64,000 nt of DNA from Plumapathes pennacea (lineage: Eukaryota; Cnidaria; Anthozoa; Antipatharia; Myriopathidae), in contig OZ038463.1 in assembly GCA_964036295.1 (NCBI GenBank), forward strand, positions 20,695,069-20,759,068, written 5' to 3'. Below are positions 21,361 to 33,705 of the stretch, in pieces. The notes below the pieces were generated by a model. That model worked only from the letters and a program-made list of their open reading frames with translations, searched no databases and was not told the DNA's origin. The first letter of the stretch is position 1; each line of letters starts with the position of its first letter. The translations under genes and the position numbers were made by a program.

Positions 21361-23600
21361 CACAACTATTTGAAAGGTGCAAAGCCAAGTCCATCAAACT
21401 CAATCATGAGAAAGTGGAGCTGAGAGTACCACAACTGGACTTTATGGGACACAGGCTTACTTGTCAGGGCCTGAAACCTGATCCTAGTAAGGTAGAGGCC
21501 ATACTTAAACTACAGCCTCCCAAGAACAAGGTAGAAGTCCAGAGGCTTAACGGAACAGTCAACTACCTCGCCAAATTCCTACCCCAGCTTTCACAGGTGA
21601 CCCAACCACTCCGAAACCTCACCCATCAAGACTCTGAGTGGTACTGGACAGATGTAGAAGAGAAGGCATTCCAAGTAATGAAACAGTTAGTCACACAGGC
21701 CCCAGTATTGGCCTACTACAGGCCTGAGAAAGAACTAATCATTCAATGTGACGCAAGCAACAGAGGCCTTGGTGCTGCGCTGATGCAAGAAGGGAAACCC
21801 ATCGCATACGCAAGCAGAGCTCTAACCGATACAGAAACACGTTATGCGACCATAGAAAAGGAAATGCTGGCAGTTGTCTTTGCCCTTGAGAAGTGGCACC
21901 AATATGCATTTGGTCGGCCTGTAGTAATTCACACAGACCACAAGCCCTTAGAGGCCATAGTGAAAAAACCTCTGGACCGAGCACCAAAGCGACTGCAGGG
22001 AATGCTACTGAGAAGTCTTGCATATGACATACAAGTACAACACTGTCCAGGCAAGTCCATGCACCTGGCTGACATGATGAGCCGATCCTTTCTGCCAGTC
22101 GAAGATAAAGGATGTCAAGAAGAGTTTGAGACCATAAACGCTGTGAAATTCCTGCCCATGAGTGAACAGAGAATTCAAGAAATACGCCATGAGACTGAGA
22201 AGGACGAGACTCTTCAACTGCTCAAGGCCACCATCCTGAAAGGATGGCCAGAACACAAGTCCATGATACCCGTACAACTGACACCCTACTATGGCGTACG
22301 TGATGAACTTGGTGTCCATGATGGCTTAGTATTCAGAGGAGAGCGTCTCGTTGTACCCCAAGGCATGAGAACATCAGTAAAGAGGGACATACACAGCTCA
22401 CATGCTGGTGTAGAAGGATGTCTCAGGAGGGCGAGAGAAAGTGTATATTGGCCTGGGATGAATGGGGAAGTAAGCCACTGGATCTCAACATGTGAGCCTT
22501 GTAGACAACAAGAGATCTCGCATGGAAAGGAGTCGCTAATGAGCCATGACGTCCCAAGCAGACCTTGGGAAAAGGTTGCTGTGGACCTGTTTAGTATCAA
22601 AGGAAAGGACTACCTTATCACAGTAGACTATTATAGTAACTACTGGGAGATAGATTGCCTACACAGTACTAACGCAGCAACTGTAATCCGAAAGCTGAAA
22701 GCACACTTTGCCAGGTATGGCAGTCCCTGTCAGTTGGTTAGCGACAACGGACCACAGTTTGTTGCAGCTCAATTTCGGGAGTTTGTCAAGAACTGGGACA
22801 TCGAACACATGCTCTCCTCCCCATACAACAGCAAGGCGAATGGGAAGGTTGAGGCGGCAGTTAAGGCTGCCAAGAAACTGCTCAAGAAGACCACAAAGTC
22901 TGGTGAGGATCAGTATCTGGCCCTGCTCGCACACCGAAACATACCCAATGAAGGGCTCCAAAGCAGCCCAGTACAGCGTCTTATGAACAGGAGGACTAGA
23001 ACCCTCCTTCCAACCACAAACAGGCTCCTGCAACCAAGGACTTGTAACCCTCAACACGAGAGGGAAAGGATGAAAAACAACCAAAAGAAACAAGCCTACT
23101 ACTACAACAGAAATGCCCATGACTTGCCCACCCTAGACAAAGGGGAAACTGTACGAATGAAGCCATTCATTCAAGGCAGTAAGGACTGGAAGAAAGCTGT
23201 AGTCACCAGAAGACTAGATGAAAGATCGTATGAGGTTGAAACGGCCGAAGGTACACTTTACAGGCGCAATAGAGCCCACCTCAGAAAGAGTGCAGAGAAA
23301 CCCCATGCAACGTCAGGTATGGAAGACTACGTACCACAACAGGCCGATAGGTCAAAGACACCTCCAAGGCACAGCATCAACAATGACGGACCTGTGCAAA
23401 GCCATGCAACGTCAGGTATGGAAGACTACGTACCACAACAGGCCGATAGGTCAAAGACACCTCCAAGGCACAGCATCAACAATGACGGACCTGTGCAAAG
23501 CAACACCTCCACAAGTCCACAAGCAGGCGCAAATGAAGTCAGGACCCGCTCAGGAAGGGTCGTAAGAAGACCAGCATACCTTAAAGACTTTCAAACTTAA
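21346..23600 (+). CDS. pol: RT thumb, RNase H, integrase (RT catalytic part deleted)
   Basis: The open frame (21357-23600, 747 codons) starts inside the RT, just after where the catalytic Asp pair should be, and has no ATG of its own. RT connection occupies residues ~1-120. RNase H follows with D132 (QCDASN), E167 (ATIEKEM), D194 (HTDHK) and D239 (HLADMMSR). Integrase has an HHCC-like finger (H346 or H349, C379, C382) and a catalytic triad D410, D463, E499, with exactly 35 residues between the last two. The C-terminal tail carries a 33-residue perfect tandem duplication. Protease and RT palm are absent. RNase H and integrase residues are intact, as expected for a young copy. Confidence 0.9.
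23303..23500 (+). repeat. In-frame 99 bp tandem duplication in pol tail
   Basis: Two adjacent 99 bp units, 23303-23401 and 23402-23500, appear identical and add 33 residues to the C-terminus without shifting the frame. Confidence 0.95.
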
Positions 23601-23674
23601 TTAACTTAGCCAAGAACATTTCAGTATTAGTTTATTTATTATCAATCAATTCTTTACCTTATTAATTTCCTATT

Positions 23675-23684
23675 GGGGAAAGGA
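23675..23684 (+). other. Polypurine tract
   Basis: GGGGAAAGGA directly upstream of the 3' LTR, the expected plus-strand primer site. Confidence 0.85.
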
Positions 23685-23849
23685 TGTAACGATATTGGAA
23701 TACTTATTTCCCGCCACTTGAGTGACGTCACTCAGACCCGTATGTTGTTTAGTATGCGTGATTTTGATTTTGTATGTGTGAATTTATTAGTTAATAAATT
23801 TCCTTCGTGATCTGTGGATCTCGTATTCGCTTCAAGAGAAATCTTAACA
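23685..23849 (+). repeat. 3' LTR
   Basis: Identical to the 5' LTR over 165 bp. Followed by the target duplication AGCTT (23850-23854). Confidence 0.95.
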
Positions 23850-25170
23850 AGCTTTAGCCGCAAAACAATGGCGATTTATGCTTTACTCTGTGCCTGACAT
23901 CTGTTGCCTCATACAATTCTTCTGCTTATCGTATATGGCCTGTTGAAACGTTTCTTTCATTCGATCATGTAGCCTTTGTTTCGCAATGGTCATTGTATAC
24001 CAGAAATGAAAAATACACCGAAATAGTCCTGAGTATTAAGTTTGCAGTCGCAAATGGACTGAACACACTGTGAACAAATAAACATGTCTCGTGTTACATT
24101 CCTCGCTTTCAATTTTATAATTGTTACAAAGCACGAATACTCGAAAGCCTGATAGAAGAAACGTATTCAGTTAATAAAAGAAAACACATAAGTATTGAAG
24201 CGAAGGCTGGATTAATCGTGGCCTCTGATTAGAAATAAGAGTCAAGGTCGATTGTGCATAAGAATAGATGTCACGCATTCTCAAAATGCAGATAAGAAAA
24301 AAGGCCGAAAACGAAAACCAAAGCTTACAGCGAGCTTTTGCCGTAAAACAAAAGCGATCTATGCTTTACACTGTACATGACATAAATGCTTCTGCTTATC
24401 GTAGTTTGTTCATGGCATGCTGATTATTCTAAATATCACGATAGGATTATGTTGCGAATACGATACGATCATCTAAACGGTTGTTGTAATTGAACTGCTA
24501 AATGTCAATCCAAACTCAACACCGTTTAGCTCTGTGGAAGATGTACGGATAAACTGGATTTTAGGGAATAATTTTGGCTGCGTTGCTAAGTTCACCGCGG
24601 AAATTGATGGGATTCGATTATTTGATGGATACCGCTACGGGATTGCAAATAACTCTGTCGCCGCTAGTTATTTAGTCCCGACGAAACTTTCTGTGGTGAC
24701 ACAAATACTTCTGGGAAGATAACAGGCCAAAAACCAAAGCTGCAATGAGCTTTTGCCGTAAAACAATAGTAATCTATACTTTACACTGTACATGACATAA
24801 ATGCTTCTGCTTATCGTACATTGCCTGTTGAAATGTTTCTTTCATTCGATCTGTAGCCTTTGTTTCGCAATGGTCATTGTATACCAGAAATGAAAAATAC
24901 ACCGAAATAGTCCTGAGCATTGAGTTTGCAGTCACAAATGGACTGAACACGCTGTGAACAAAACCGCAATAATATTTTAAACATGTCTCGTGTTGGGCTC
25001 GTGTTACATTCCACGCTTTCAATTAAATATTTGTTACAAAGCACGAATACTCGAAAGCCTCACCCTGATAGAAGTGAAACGCATTCAGTTAAAAACCAAG
25101 ACAGACTAGTATTGAAGCGAAGGCTGGATTAATCGTGGCCTCTGATTAGAATTAAGTGTTCGAAGTCAAA
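23850..25170 (+). repeat. Tandem direct-repeat block
   Basis: The segment beginning GCAAAACAATGGCGATTTATG at ~23860 and running through the AGCACGAATACTCGAAAGCC word recurs from ~24750 to 25170, and a third partial copy begins near 24316. The AGCACGAATACTCGAAAGCC-to-ACTCAG portion also occurs at 42450-42605. No coding signal was seen; it is a dispersed, locally duplicated repeat. Confidence 0.75.
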
Positions 25171-25821
25171 CTGTCAAAATCGATTCATAAAAAGACAAGT
25201 CACGCATTACTCAGATTTACTCCGTGGCTAACCGTTTCGCTTCTAAGCTAAAAATGCAGAGTCGCTCAACTTTTAAGAACCAAGTGTATGAGTGTTGTAA
25301 TGATAAATTTATAGTTTGATCAGATTTCATTTATAAAGCAAGGTGTCAAAAGCCAAGTTCTCTATACTGTGTGATATATTTCTGGTGAGAACGAAGTCTT
25401 CCGGAAGTTCCGCTCTTGTCCTTGCTTTCCATTTTAGTTTATTCTGCTCTCGACCTAACTAACGCCGCGAGCTCACTGGCAACGCCAGTCTAGTACTAAA
25501 ATTAGATGGAAAGGCCCACGGAGTCGCTGGACATATTCCGGACATTTCTTTTTTATTTATTTTACATTAGTAAATTAAACTTTATAAACCTTCTAAAATA
25601 ACCCTCAATAAGAATGTATAAGAATATCAAAACAAGACTGTGGGAATAGTTCCGATTGAACATTATTCATCCCAAACCAAATGCTATCAATAGATATGCA
25701 GTTAAATAATTGCATTTTGAACTTATGTGTAATTCTGGTGATACAATTGTATGATTGGTGCGGCATTGTGAGAAATTTAGCACCAAATTATTTCCTACAA
25801 GAATGGGCTTGATATTTGAAT
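25171..25821. other. 3' flank of gene A, nothing else seen
   Basis: Contains the 3' non-coding side of gene A (minus strand). No other exon or mobile protein was found. Confidence 0.4.
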
Positions 25822-28800
25822 TTAATAATTGAAGGGTCGGAAGAATGCCATCCTGTCAAATTGGTTCGTTCCCCAAAACAGGGTTCCATCCGCTCTTGAT
25901 GTGAGAAATAAGGTTTTTTTTAATAGAGGAGAAATTGTCCTACATGTTTGTATACGTTTCCCATTTGGCAACATGCAAACAGATATGATAAAACGATGAC
26001 GGTCTTGTACATTTCCAGTCAATCTCTGCAATGAAATAAAGAAATTATTATCTTTTATACGTTGTTTTGAAGCCTAAAATGTAAGTTGTGTTTCAAATAG
26101 CACTAGAACATTCAGTTACATTTAGTACTATTTCCTGTCCACAATGGATATTCTGGATTTGGATGTATTCTGTACATCCAAACAAAAGCGGTGAAATGGA
26201 TGCGCCCATGCATGCTAATTAACAAAACTGACAGCGAATGATCTCGGGGTCCTATAACTTACCTTCGCTGTGATTGCAGTTGCATTTGAAACATAGGTGA
26301 GGAGAATCGATGTATCGTTTCCAATAGTGGTGTTGAGTGTGATTCCTAAGCCTTGTTTGTTTCCTTTTATAAACACTGCAAAACCAAAACACACAAGTTA
26401 AGTAAAACTGCATGCAGAGAGACATCGTCATTTTAAAAGTATGTTAGTCAGCTAAAAGTTACCAATTCTTTGACATTTTAACTCAGAAGTGCAGGGATAA
26501 GAGGAGTTAATACCACCCCCCCCCCCCCCCCCCCCCCCGTCAGGTTTCTTCAAAACGTTTTTAGGCAGCGTTTTTACAGAGCCTATCGTTGGCATCTTTT
26601 AGCGTGTATTTCATGAGCATCGGTCATAACCGCCTCAAAAATGTTTAATTGACCATGTTGAATGAAAATATACTCCCAAATGAACCACAAAGGATATATC
26701 CATTTATTATATGACTGTGACGTAGTTTTACCATATAAGGTCGCAAAAGAGTGCCGGTACGGGAGCGTATTACACACTTCAAATCCGTATTACACTGTAG
26801 AAAACCGGTTTGACCGGTTTAGACGCGCGCGTATCACAAATGAATCAAAGATTTTTCTGAGTGCAAGGTAAAACGGCGCAACGAAAGCCTATGACTTTTC
26901 AGATACAAGACCCTTCCATCGAAAGAAACTGTTACTGGATAATTTGTCAAGGAAGAGAAAGCACAGTTCAGTTGGTGGAAAGCGAACAATCGCCATGGAC
27001 AAACGGCAGTTCTGGCTTCGTAAAGTTTTCTACACGATGCCGTCACTGTACACACTGCAAAATGATTTTCGCCGTGTACGAACACTGTTTTGAGTGGTTC
27101 CTTTGCTGGAAGGGGTCTTAAACTTTCTACAACCAGGCAGGAAATCGGTGAGTTAATAATCTATAACTTGACAACGTGTCGGCGGTAAAAATCCTAGTTG
27201 TGTTATGAAAGTTTCAGATTCTTCAACGTACACATTCGTTGGCTCTGTTCTTGTGTTTATTCCTTAACTACTCCGAGAAAATAAAGGCCCTGTTTTGCTG
27301 CTTGCTATTGAAGAACAAAAATGGTTAAAAGTTTAAGCGAAGTGATCGATTTCAACCGCTCGAAGCTGAACCGCTGAATATTTATTCTGTCGAAGCAAGC
27401 ATTTTCGTCTCCAGAGCGCATTTATCTCAGCACATTTAATCTGAATTGAACTTCGATCATTTGGTGGCATAACTTCTTTAATTTTCTCTGTCAAGATTTT
27501 TAAATCGATGACCGGATTGGAAGCTGTAAGTGAATCTTTGTGTAAATGAGTGTGCGTACATTTTGCCTGGGATTGAATGAAAACAGTTTTGCTCGAAGTC
27601 TCTGTTTTATGTTTGCTGAAATATATTTTATATAAAGGTAAAACTACGTCAAAGTCATATAATAAATCCCTCATTCGATGTTTTAGCTCGTAATACGGGC
27701 CTGCATTTTACTCGTTACTCGCATTTTTCCTCGACCCGCGGCGGGGCTCGGAAAAATACGAGCAACTCGAAAAATACCGGCCCGTATTACGCGCTAAACC
27801 ATCGAATAAGATGTATATAGTGTTTGCCATGTCTAGATAACCCTGGAATATTTTCAACTTTTTGTCGCTTCTTTGCGAAAGAAAAGTATTTTGAAAATAG
27901 ACTAAGAGCAGACTAGGGACGCCAGCATCACCAGCATTCTAATAATTTGACACAATTCCTATACAAGATTTCCAGTGGCAAATCATGCCAGAATAATAGT
28001 CACACCTTTTGGAATGAAAGTCATAACTAAGCCGAACCTCGATGTTTACCTCATATTCTCTGCAACGTCGGTGAACAGCCCTAAAACTTACCGGAACCGC
28101 TGGAGGCTAACTTTCCGTTCGCAGATACGACATAAGTACTGCCTATTCCACGAGAAACAGACAGATAATATTGACCGTCGAAACGTCTATACACCATAGA
28201 CGAAGATGAGTTACAGGAACAAAGGAATATAGTAGCCTAAAACAAAAATTATTATAGAATCAGTCAGACAAATGAACAGTTCAAAGCATTTTCGATCTTC
28301 TACATATATTGATAGTTTATCAGCTATTTTCCTGGTACTTTGTTCATCATCAGGCTAACTGCAATCGATTGTAAGCTTCCACTTAACTTTCCTGATTACC
28401 CAGTAAAAGTTTTTTTATTTATTCATTTTTTCATTTCATCAGTATCAGACATAGTTCTAGTGGGATGATTTAAAATTGAAGTTTCGAGTGTGTACAGTTG
28501 TTGTTAGGTTAGTTGATAGAAAAAGAAACCCACAAGTTTGCGTGAACACTGCGCAGGAACGTTAAAATATACCAAGGACAAGTGCAATTAGTTAAATACT
28601 TTTCGTTATCTATTGAAGTTACTTTTAGCATCAGGAAGTTCTTTGACTCCTTAGTTTGTTCCGACATATCAAATAGTTTCGTTTATGGGCTCTACAATAA
28701 TCGTACAAAACAAAAATCGCAAACTAGTAGTGCCCTCAGCCAGGAGCATGAACCTTGGTGCTTCAATGTGTTCCTGTACTGACACAGTTTATTCATGAAC

Positions 28801-29565
28801 TCACGGACAATTGACGAATTTTAACTGCAGCATATAACCATCAGCCTAAATCAAAAATTTCAAATTAATGATAATGAACGACTGGAAAACCCATGCTTAG
28901 TTTGTTAAAGAATATTGTGGATAACTGTCACTGGGTTATATGTCTCTGAGAGAACTAATTTCAGACTTTAACGATAACATTTTAAGGCTCATTCTCAGTT
29001 AGAGTGGCCAATTGGTGCGCCAAAATTGAAAATCGAGTCATCACGGATCTTGCCGAAATTCTTTCAAAATCTTGTTTTTATAGATCAACTCAACTGTTAC
29101 TGCTCTTTGCCGTTGATAGCAAATTTTACTAACAAACTGAAGACATTATATGAAATTTCAGTGCACAATGAGAGCGGTATTTTGACAATTTGCCGATTCT
29201 AAAGCAAATATAATATTTAAGTGAGTTGTTATCACTGAACAACATTTAGTAGCACCGATAAAACACTTACAGGTCTCATTGTTTTCATCGAAATAGAGCT
29301 CCTTAGATAAATTTCTCTCTCAGAAAAACAGCTTGTACAGGCCACGTTTTGTCAAAGTAAGTTCCTTCAATAATTTTTGCCAAAGCATCTGGGAGAGATA
29401 TGGAACGTATGTTTCACAAAAAAAAAAAACATTCATTAAGAAAGTAGAAACCTGAAAAACATACCCAGAAGAAAAAAAAGACCTATCTATTAAGTTGAAA
29501 ATGGGATTATATACTTAAATCAGGGCAAGTCAGATTTAATTACTTACTAGACACAGGAGCTTCAT
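25822..29565 (-). CDS. Gene A: small secreted glycoprotein, 4 exons, unrecognised family
   Basis: Minus-strand gene assembled from splice sites and phase: exon 1 29565-29548 (6 codons), exon 2 28236-28092, exon 3 26375-26263, exon 4 26025-25822 with TAA. Donors are GTAAGT (exons 1, 2, 3) and acceptors are pyrimidine-rich; phases 0, 1, 0 all agree, giving 159 residues. The N-terminus (MKLLCLATIFLCSC) is a signal peptide split by intron 1. N-glycosylation sequons occur at NSS, NTT, NDT and NAT. The mature part alternates hydrophobic and polar residues, suggesting beta-sheet. An AT-rich TATATAA lies near 29652-29658, about 90 bp upstream of the ATG. Intron 2 carries a palindrome-ended repeat. 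Likely secreted; partner and function unknown. I do not recognise the family; gene B has the same structure. Confidence 0.7.
26513..26538 (+). repeat. Poly-C run
   Basis: An uninterrupted run of about 26 C inside intron 2 of gene A, within the sequence ACCACC(C)n GTCAGG. Length is likely polymorphic or uncertain in assembly. Confidence 0.9.
26702..27812. mobile_element. Palindrome-ended repeat in intron 2 of gene A
   Basis: Starts with TTTATTATATGAC, has GTCATATAATAAA near 27650-27667, and finishes with a ~130 bp near-perfect palindrome (27674-27806) built on GTAATACGGGCC / GGCCCGTATTAC. Internal words (GTGGAAAGCGAACAATC, AGGCAGGAAA-TCGGTGAGTT, ACGTGTCGGCGG) match the 46859-48115 element in the same order. 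So it is a diverged member of that family, in the same orientation relative to its host gene. Confidence 0.75.
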
Positions 29566-29658
29566 CTTGTAGGTAAATTGGAACTGGAGCAATCTTCGTT
29601 CTGGCACAGTTGGGATTAAGTGTGTTTGATTGTGCTTCCTTCCCTCTATTATATAGGG
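29548..29658 (-). promoter_or_regulatory. Gene A 5' region with TATA-like box
   Basis: CTATATAATAG at 29651-29661 (read on the minus strand) precedes exon 1. About 55 bp immediately upstream of the ATG, with words CGAAGATTGCTCCAGTTCCAAT, is conserved at 49955-49992 in the inverted duplicate. Confidence 0.45.
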
Positions 29659-30019
29659 TTTTCTAATAGATTTGCTTCGGTAACCGATAACGGAAACACA
29701 TTTTTTACATAAGATTAGACGACATTTTTTTGGTTTTTTGTATGCTATTTCTTTACCTTTGCATTGTAAACTATTTGGATGCGGGGGAAAGGGAAGAACA
29801 TAGTTATATCCACCTCTTTTTACCTCAAAACATAAATCCGCACAACTCTACATTCCGCCGATATTTTCGTGATCCAATCATTTGACCAATTTAACCGACG
29901 CCAGGAAGGTCCCCGACATCCTGCTAGTTCAACATTTCTCTCTTATCATGTAACTAATACTTTCAACTATTGGCAGCTTTTGAACTGTTAACAGCTACTC
30001 CCACATACAAGACATATAT

Positions 30020-30350
30020 AGGTGTGTGCCGCCACAAATGGTATCGTTTACAAGGATTTTTAATCTGAAATAGGGTTTCAATTTGGCTTTTTTGGTCTGA
30101 AATAGGGCATCGATTTTGTCTTTTTGGTCTGGGATAGGTATGATTTTAATAAAACTATGTCGCCGTGGACATTGCACGGCAAATGGAAGAAATCACAAAG
30201 CGGAAGTCGTTGCAAAAGAACAAAAAAATCTCTAAAGAAAGGTCTGGGATAGGGTATAAATGTTGGAGTCGGGCATTTTTGGAGTCAGGTCATCGGGGTA
30301 TAGAAAATTTGGTATTTTGGTCTAAAATAGGGTAAGGGTTTTCAGGACCG
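30020..30350 (-). repeat. CCCTATTTCAGACC repeat, inverted copy
   Basis: Words GGTCTGAAATAGGG recur about five times. Flanks match the 5338-5660 copy in inverse orientation. This copy lacks transposon 1. Confidence 0.8.
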
Positions 30351-31005
30351 CACGGCACAGCCCCACCCAAAATTAATATAAGTGCGCCCCTGTGCTCCTT
30401 TTGTCTTCTGCGATTGTTTCTATTGTCTCACAGGCGTTTCCGTTGCCGCATGGTGCTTAAAGTCCCCATTAGTACAACAAAAACCCTATGGACCTGAGGG
30501 TAAAATTCAAACATTCGAAATAGCCGAGAAGATTGGTAAAAACTAACAACCACTGCAGTGTAAAGTGAGTTTTTCTAGCTTAGCGTGATGGTTTCAAATA
30601 CATATGACAAAATGCTGTCAAAATATGGTCAACGTTTTTAAGAAAATCTTGCAAATATTTGAAGCACTATCGATTAATATATCACACAATATAGAATAAC
30701 TGACACGCAAGGTAGTCTAAAAAATAAGTTACAAATGTCAGCTTCGACAGCCGGTCAGTTAGTCTTTTGTTTACTTGCTTCCCCACTTGTGGTAGCATAC
30801 CCCTTGTTTATTTGTTTTGTTTTGTTTTTTTCTTTTATTTATATTTTTTTTTTATAGAAAAAATTTATATAGCATGAAGAAGGCGCTTAGTTACGCATTT
30901 AGTAAGCAAAAGAAAAGTTTGATAATTAAGGTTTGTCAAGGATATCATTATCATATTGCTCTACGTCAGTCATGTTACTTTGCTCTACAAACAACCCAAA
31001 CTTTA

Positions 31006-31783
31006 ATGCCAATTTTACTTTCCCCCACGGGCACAGTAAAATGTAATTAATGGAACCCGAGCCAGCGTGACACGGGTCAAGTTTGCGTGCGTGTCCAAAG
31101 GTCGTTCCTTATCGCTGTTCCTTTATCCTATTCTTGTCTAGTTTTCGTGCCTTACATTGGTCAATAGCTTAGATAGCAATCTGTGTGAAGCATTCATGTC
31201 GCTTCAATCGTGCACGTGCTGTCTAGGTCTACTTTAGTACAGCCACAAGCATTAGCTAGTTCAAGCTACCTATTGGGCACCTGTCTAAATATAAAAGCCA
31301 GTAATCATGTTATAGTTCATATTGTGCAAGCCTTGCTGCTGAATAGATTATTGCAGTACAAACTTTTTCCCTCCCACCCTCCCTAGTCATTGGGTTGTTG
31401 TTGTTGGATTTAGTGGATTGTAATTAGAGTTGTTATCATTCTAATAAAATGGGGATCCCCCTTCGGTTGGCGGTTTAGTCTGTCTGGCGACTTTCCCAAG
31501 AGTATTTGGCTGGTTAGCATGCTGCTAATGTCACAGCTATGTCTTTGCGTTCGACCTGCCAATACCCTTTTCCGATCCAGCACGCGGAGTGCTGGGTAGA
31601 TGAGTGAGGCTTTAAAAGGTCATGTTGTTATTGCTGCTAAGTTTTGCACAAATGGGAGTCGTCACGCCGGGCTTCGCCGCTATCTGTTGGGCTCATTTCC
31701 CCAATTATGTGCCACAAATGCGTGACCGTTTCGTTGCTTAAATACAAGGGGTTAGGTAGAAGCTGCGAGGAGCAACATTAACA
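31006..31783 (+). mobile_element. Insertion, possible solo LTR
   Basis: Absent from the right arm of the inverted duplication, where AACTTTAACAGTCACGAGAAAC is continuous. The insert starts TGCCAATTTTAC and ends AACATTAACA, that is TG...CA. It has a TATA-type AATATAAAAGCC near 31287-31298 and CTAATAAAATG near 31441-31451 further downstream, the expected promoter-then-polyadenylation order of an LTR. No clean target duplication was found. The LTR identity is inference. Confidence 0.35.
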
Positions 31784-32410
31784 CGAGAAACTCTGAGTTC
31801 CCAGTGTAAAAGTTGTACTTGGTGTATTTAAAACCTTTACACTGGCAACCGAAATTCCTATCTTTCATTAAAATATGATGTATTAAGCAGTCCATTAAAT
31901 GTCCTTGGATGTGTGGAACAGACTGAGATTCTTCAGTGATTCATTGACTACATTTGTCTGGCTTCCTCATAACTTTACAGGCGCAAATTTAAAACGACCA
32001 AGCAAGGCAAACGAGAAAATCATTTGGCACTACACTGTAAGCCACTACAAGATGATAACTACACAGTTTAATTCCCAGCAATAGATGCAGATAGGTGGCT
32101 TGGCGATTTCTGAAATTATATCAGCATGAGGATCCAACCAACTTCTAATAAACAGCTAACAGGGTTTTTGCTTCGATGCAAATAGGTTCACTAAAACAGG
32201 ATCAATTGTTAGTTCACTATATCAGGAAATATAATGATGATACACAGTATATATGTTATTTACATGTGATAATTTAGAAGTCAGCTCTCTGGAATAATCG
32301 TTTTGCATTTGAGATATTATCTAAATGAAGAGGAAGAAGCACTTGAAAACTGGGTGTTTGAAAGAACGCCATTAGCATTTCTTTTTATTCTAAAGCGTGA
32401 CATTTCATGC

Positions 32411-33120
32411 CTTGTTTTTCATTCTTTACTGTTTCCATGTAAGGATCAATGTGTAAAGGGGTTTTTCATACATCTGCCTGCATCCATCGGCAAAACATAA
32501 GCCAAATCACAAACACTAAGACAATATCACTGGCATATATAGTTACTTTCGCAGTTATCCCGCTTCTCATTGTGAATGGCTTTAGTTTTAGGTTTTAACT
32601 ATAAAGGTTGCATTTTGCTATGCTTTTGGGTTGATTACCCAGATCTAGTAAGTCAAATGGAAACGAAGTTTGGATTGCGGGGGTGAGCTTACTTAATTGA
32701 TATGATGAAAACCCGTGTAATTCTGGAAGCCGTGGTCAAAGGGCAGTGATGTGTGTGCCATGCACGCACGCAAGATGAACAAAAGATTAACATACTTTGG
32801 AACGGAATAAAATGTGGTTTACAGATATATACAGTTTATAATTAATGTGTCTAAGTTATATGCTACCAAATGAGAGGACGCGCGAGTGATTTGTTTCCAC
32901 ATGGCCAAAATGATCCAAGCGCGAGTACGTCTCATGTTAGGTTGCCAAAATAGTTGTAAACTGAGTTGTATGAGATGCGAGGTATTTTATTTTAAAAAAA
33001 GATAGTCTCAAAATAAGCACTCCGTTTAAAGGATGAGCCACCCTTGATGATAAGTGTTGCGCTTTTGTATACAAAATGTAGAAAAGGTTGTTGCAAAATA
33101 AGCTACACTAATTAAATTTA
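32411..33120. other. No recognisable gene
   Basis: Nothing supportable in this 700 bp apart from the 3' flank of partial gene G. Confidence 0.4.
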
Positions 33121-33705
33121 TTATCTAGCCAAATACGAATAATCTGTTTGGATGCTGCGGAAGTGACTCGAATGCTTGAGTGTGCAGCGTGAATCACGCC
33201 TAAACCTTGTTCCCACGCACCTGAAAAACTGAAGCTGTAAAAAATTCAGTTAGACATTTCTGATAGAACAGAAACACGAAACATTACCGCTACAAAGCAA
33301 ATGTGCATTGTACTTTTTGAAGTGGGTTTAAGTAATAAGTTACCAGACGTACGAGGCTCTACCATCCTTTCTATTGAACATTTGATATCTGAATTATCAC
33401 CTATATGAATAATGGAAGAGGGATTCAAGATTAAATGGTAAAATGAAAAGTATAAAATTTAATCGTAAATCATGGATCGTTTCGGATTTTGTTTAGATGA
33501 TTCACATGGTCAAAAGTTGACCTATAAAGAACAACAAAAACAAGTGAGTAGCTGCTATAATTGTGGGCTTTATTTCATCTGGAGTAGCATCATACGTTGT
33601 TTTCTGAGTGCGCATAGTTGTTCGTTTGAAACCAGAGTTATTTATTGCGACCCAAAATTTACTAACAAGTTCCACTGACAACAGTGTTGCATACATCAAC
33701 AGCAT
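33121..33705 (-). CDS. Gene G: partial paralogue of the secreted family (tentative)
   Basis: An exon at 33400-33288 is preceded by CATATAG, starts with 2 bases completing a codon, ends in phase 0 at GTAATG and is 113 bp long, exactly the length and phase of gene A exon 3. Its peptide has an IKCSI segment aligning with LSCSL of gene B exon 3. A phase-0 acceptor (TTTTTACAG) at 33240-33235 opens a 37-codon frame to TAA at 33121 as a candidate last exon; the intron between would be only ~53 bp. Upstream, an ATG at 33705 (MLLMYATLLSV) could start a signal peptide, but I cannot join it convincingly. It may be a decayed copy. Confidence 0.35.

Larger units (their letters stand above)
20452..23849 (+). 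mobile_element. Ty3/gypsy LTR retrotransposon, recent, internally deleted
   Basis: Two 165 bp LTRs (TGTAAC...TTAACA) enclose a gag frame and a pol frame. The 5 bp AGCTT is duplicated on both sides (20447-20451 and 23850-23854), and the uninterrupted target is visible in related repeats at about 24332-24347 and 24745-24755 (GAGCTTTTGCCG). The LTRs are identical over all 165 positions by eye, so insertion is recent. Yet about 1.5 kb normally between gag capsid and the RT thumb (zinc knuckle, protease, RT fingers and palm with the catalytic Asp pair) is missing. It therefore needed enzymes supplied by another copy, or lost this part during its last reverse transcription. Confidence 0.95.
29500..32410. 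repeat. Inverted duplication, left arm (right arm 48950-50070)
   Basis: Collinear inverted matches join 29460-29610 with 49930-50070, 30750-31005 with 49500-49760, and 31784-32400 with 48990-49520. The left arm is longer because it holds two insertions: the CCCTATTTCAGACC repeat (30020-30350) and a 778 bp insert (31006-31783). The arms include exon 1 of gene A and its copy F. Confidence 0.8.

Noticed and set aside
21739..23120. Minus-strand frames of 94-153 codons across the gypsy pol
   Set aside because: Shadows of the plus-strand pol frame, which has catalytic motifs.
29270..29312. A short exon-like stretch (SKELYFDENNET) with a GTAAGT donor in gene A intron 1
   Set aside because: Its acceptor is weak and it would remove the hydrophobic half of the signal peptide; joining exon 1 directly to 28236 gives a proper signal sequence and consistent phases.
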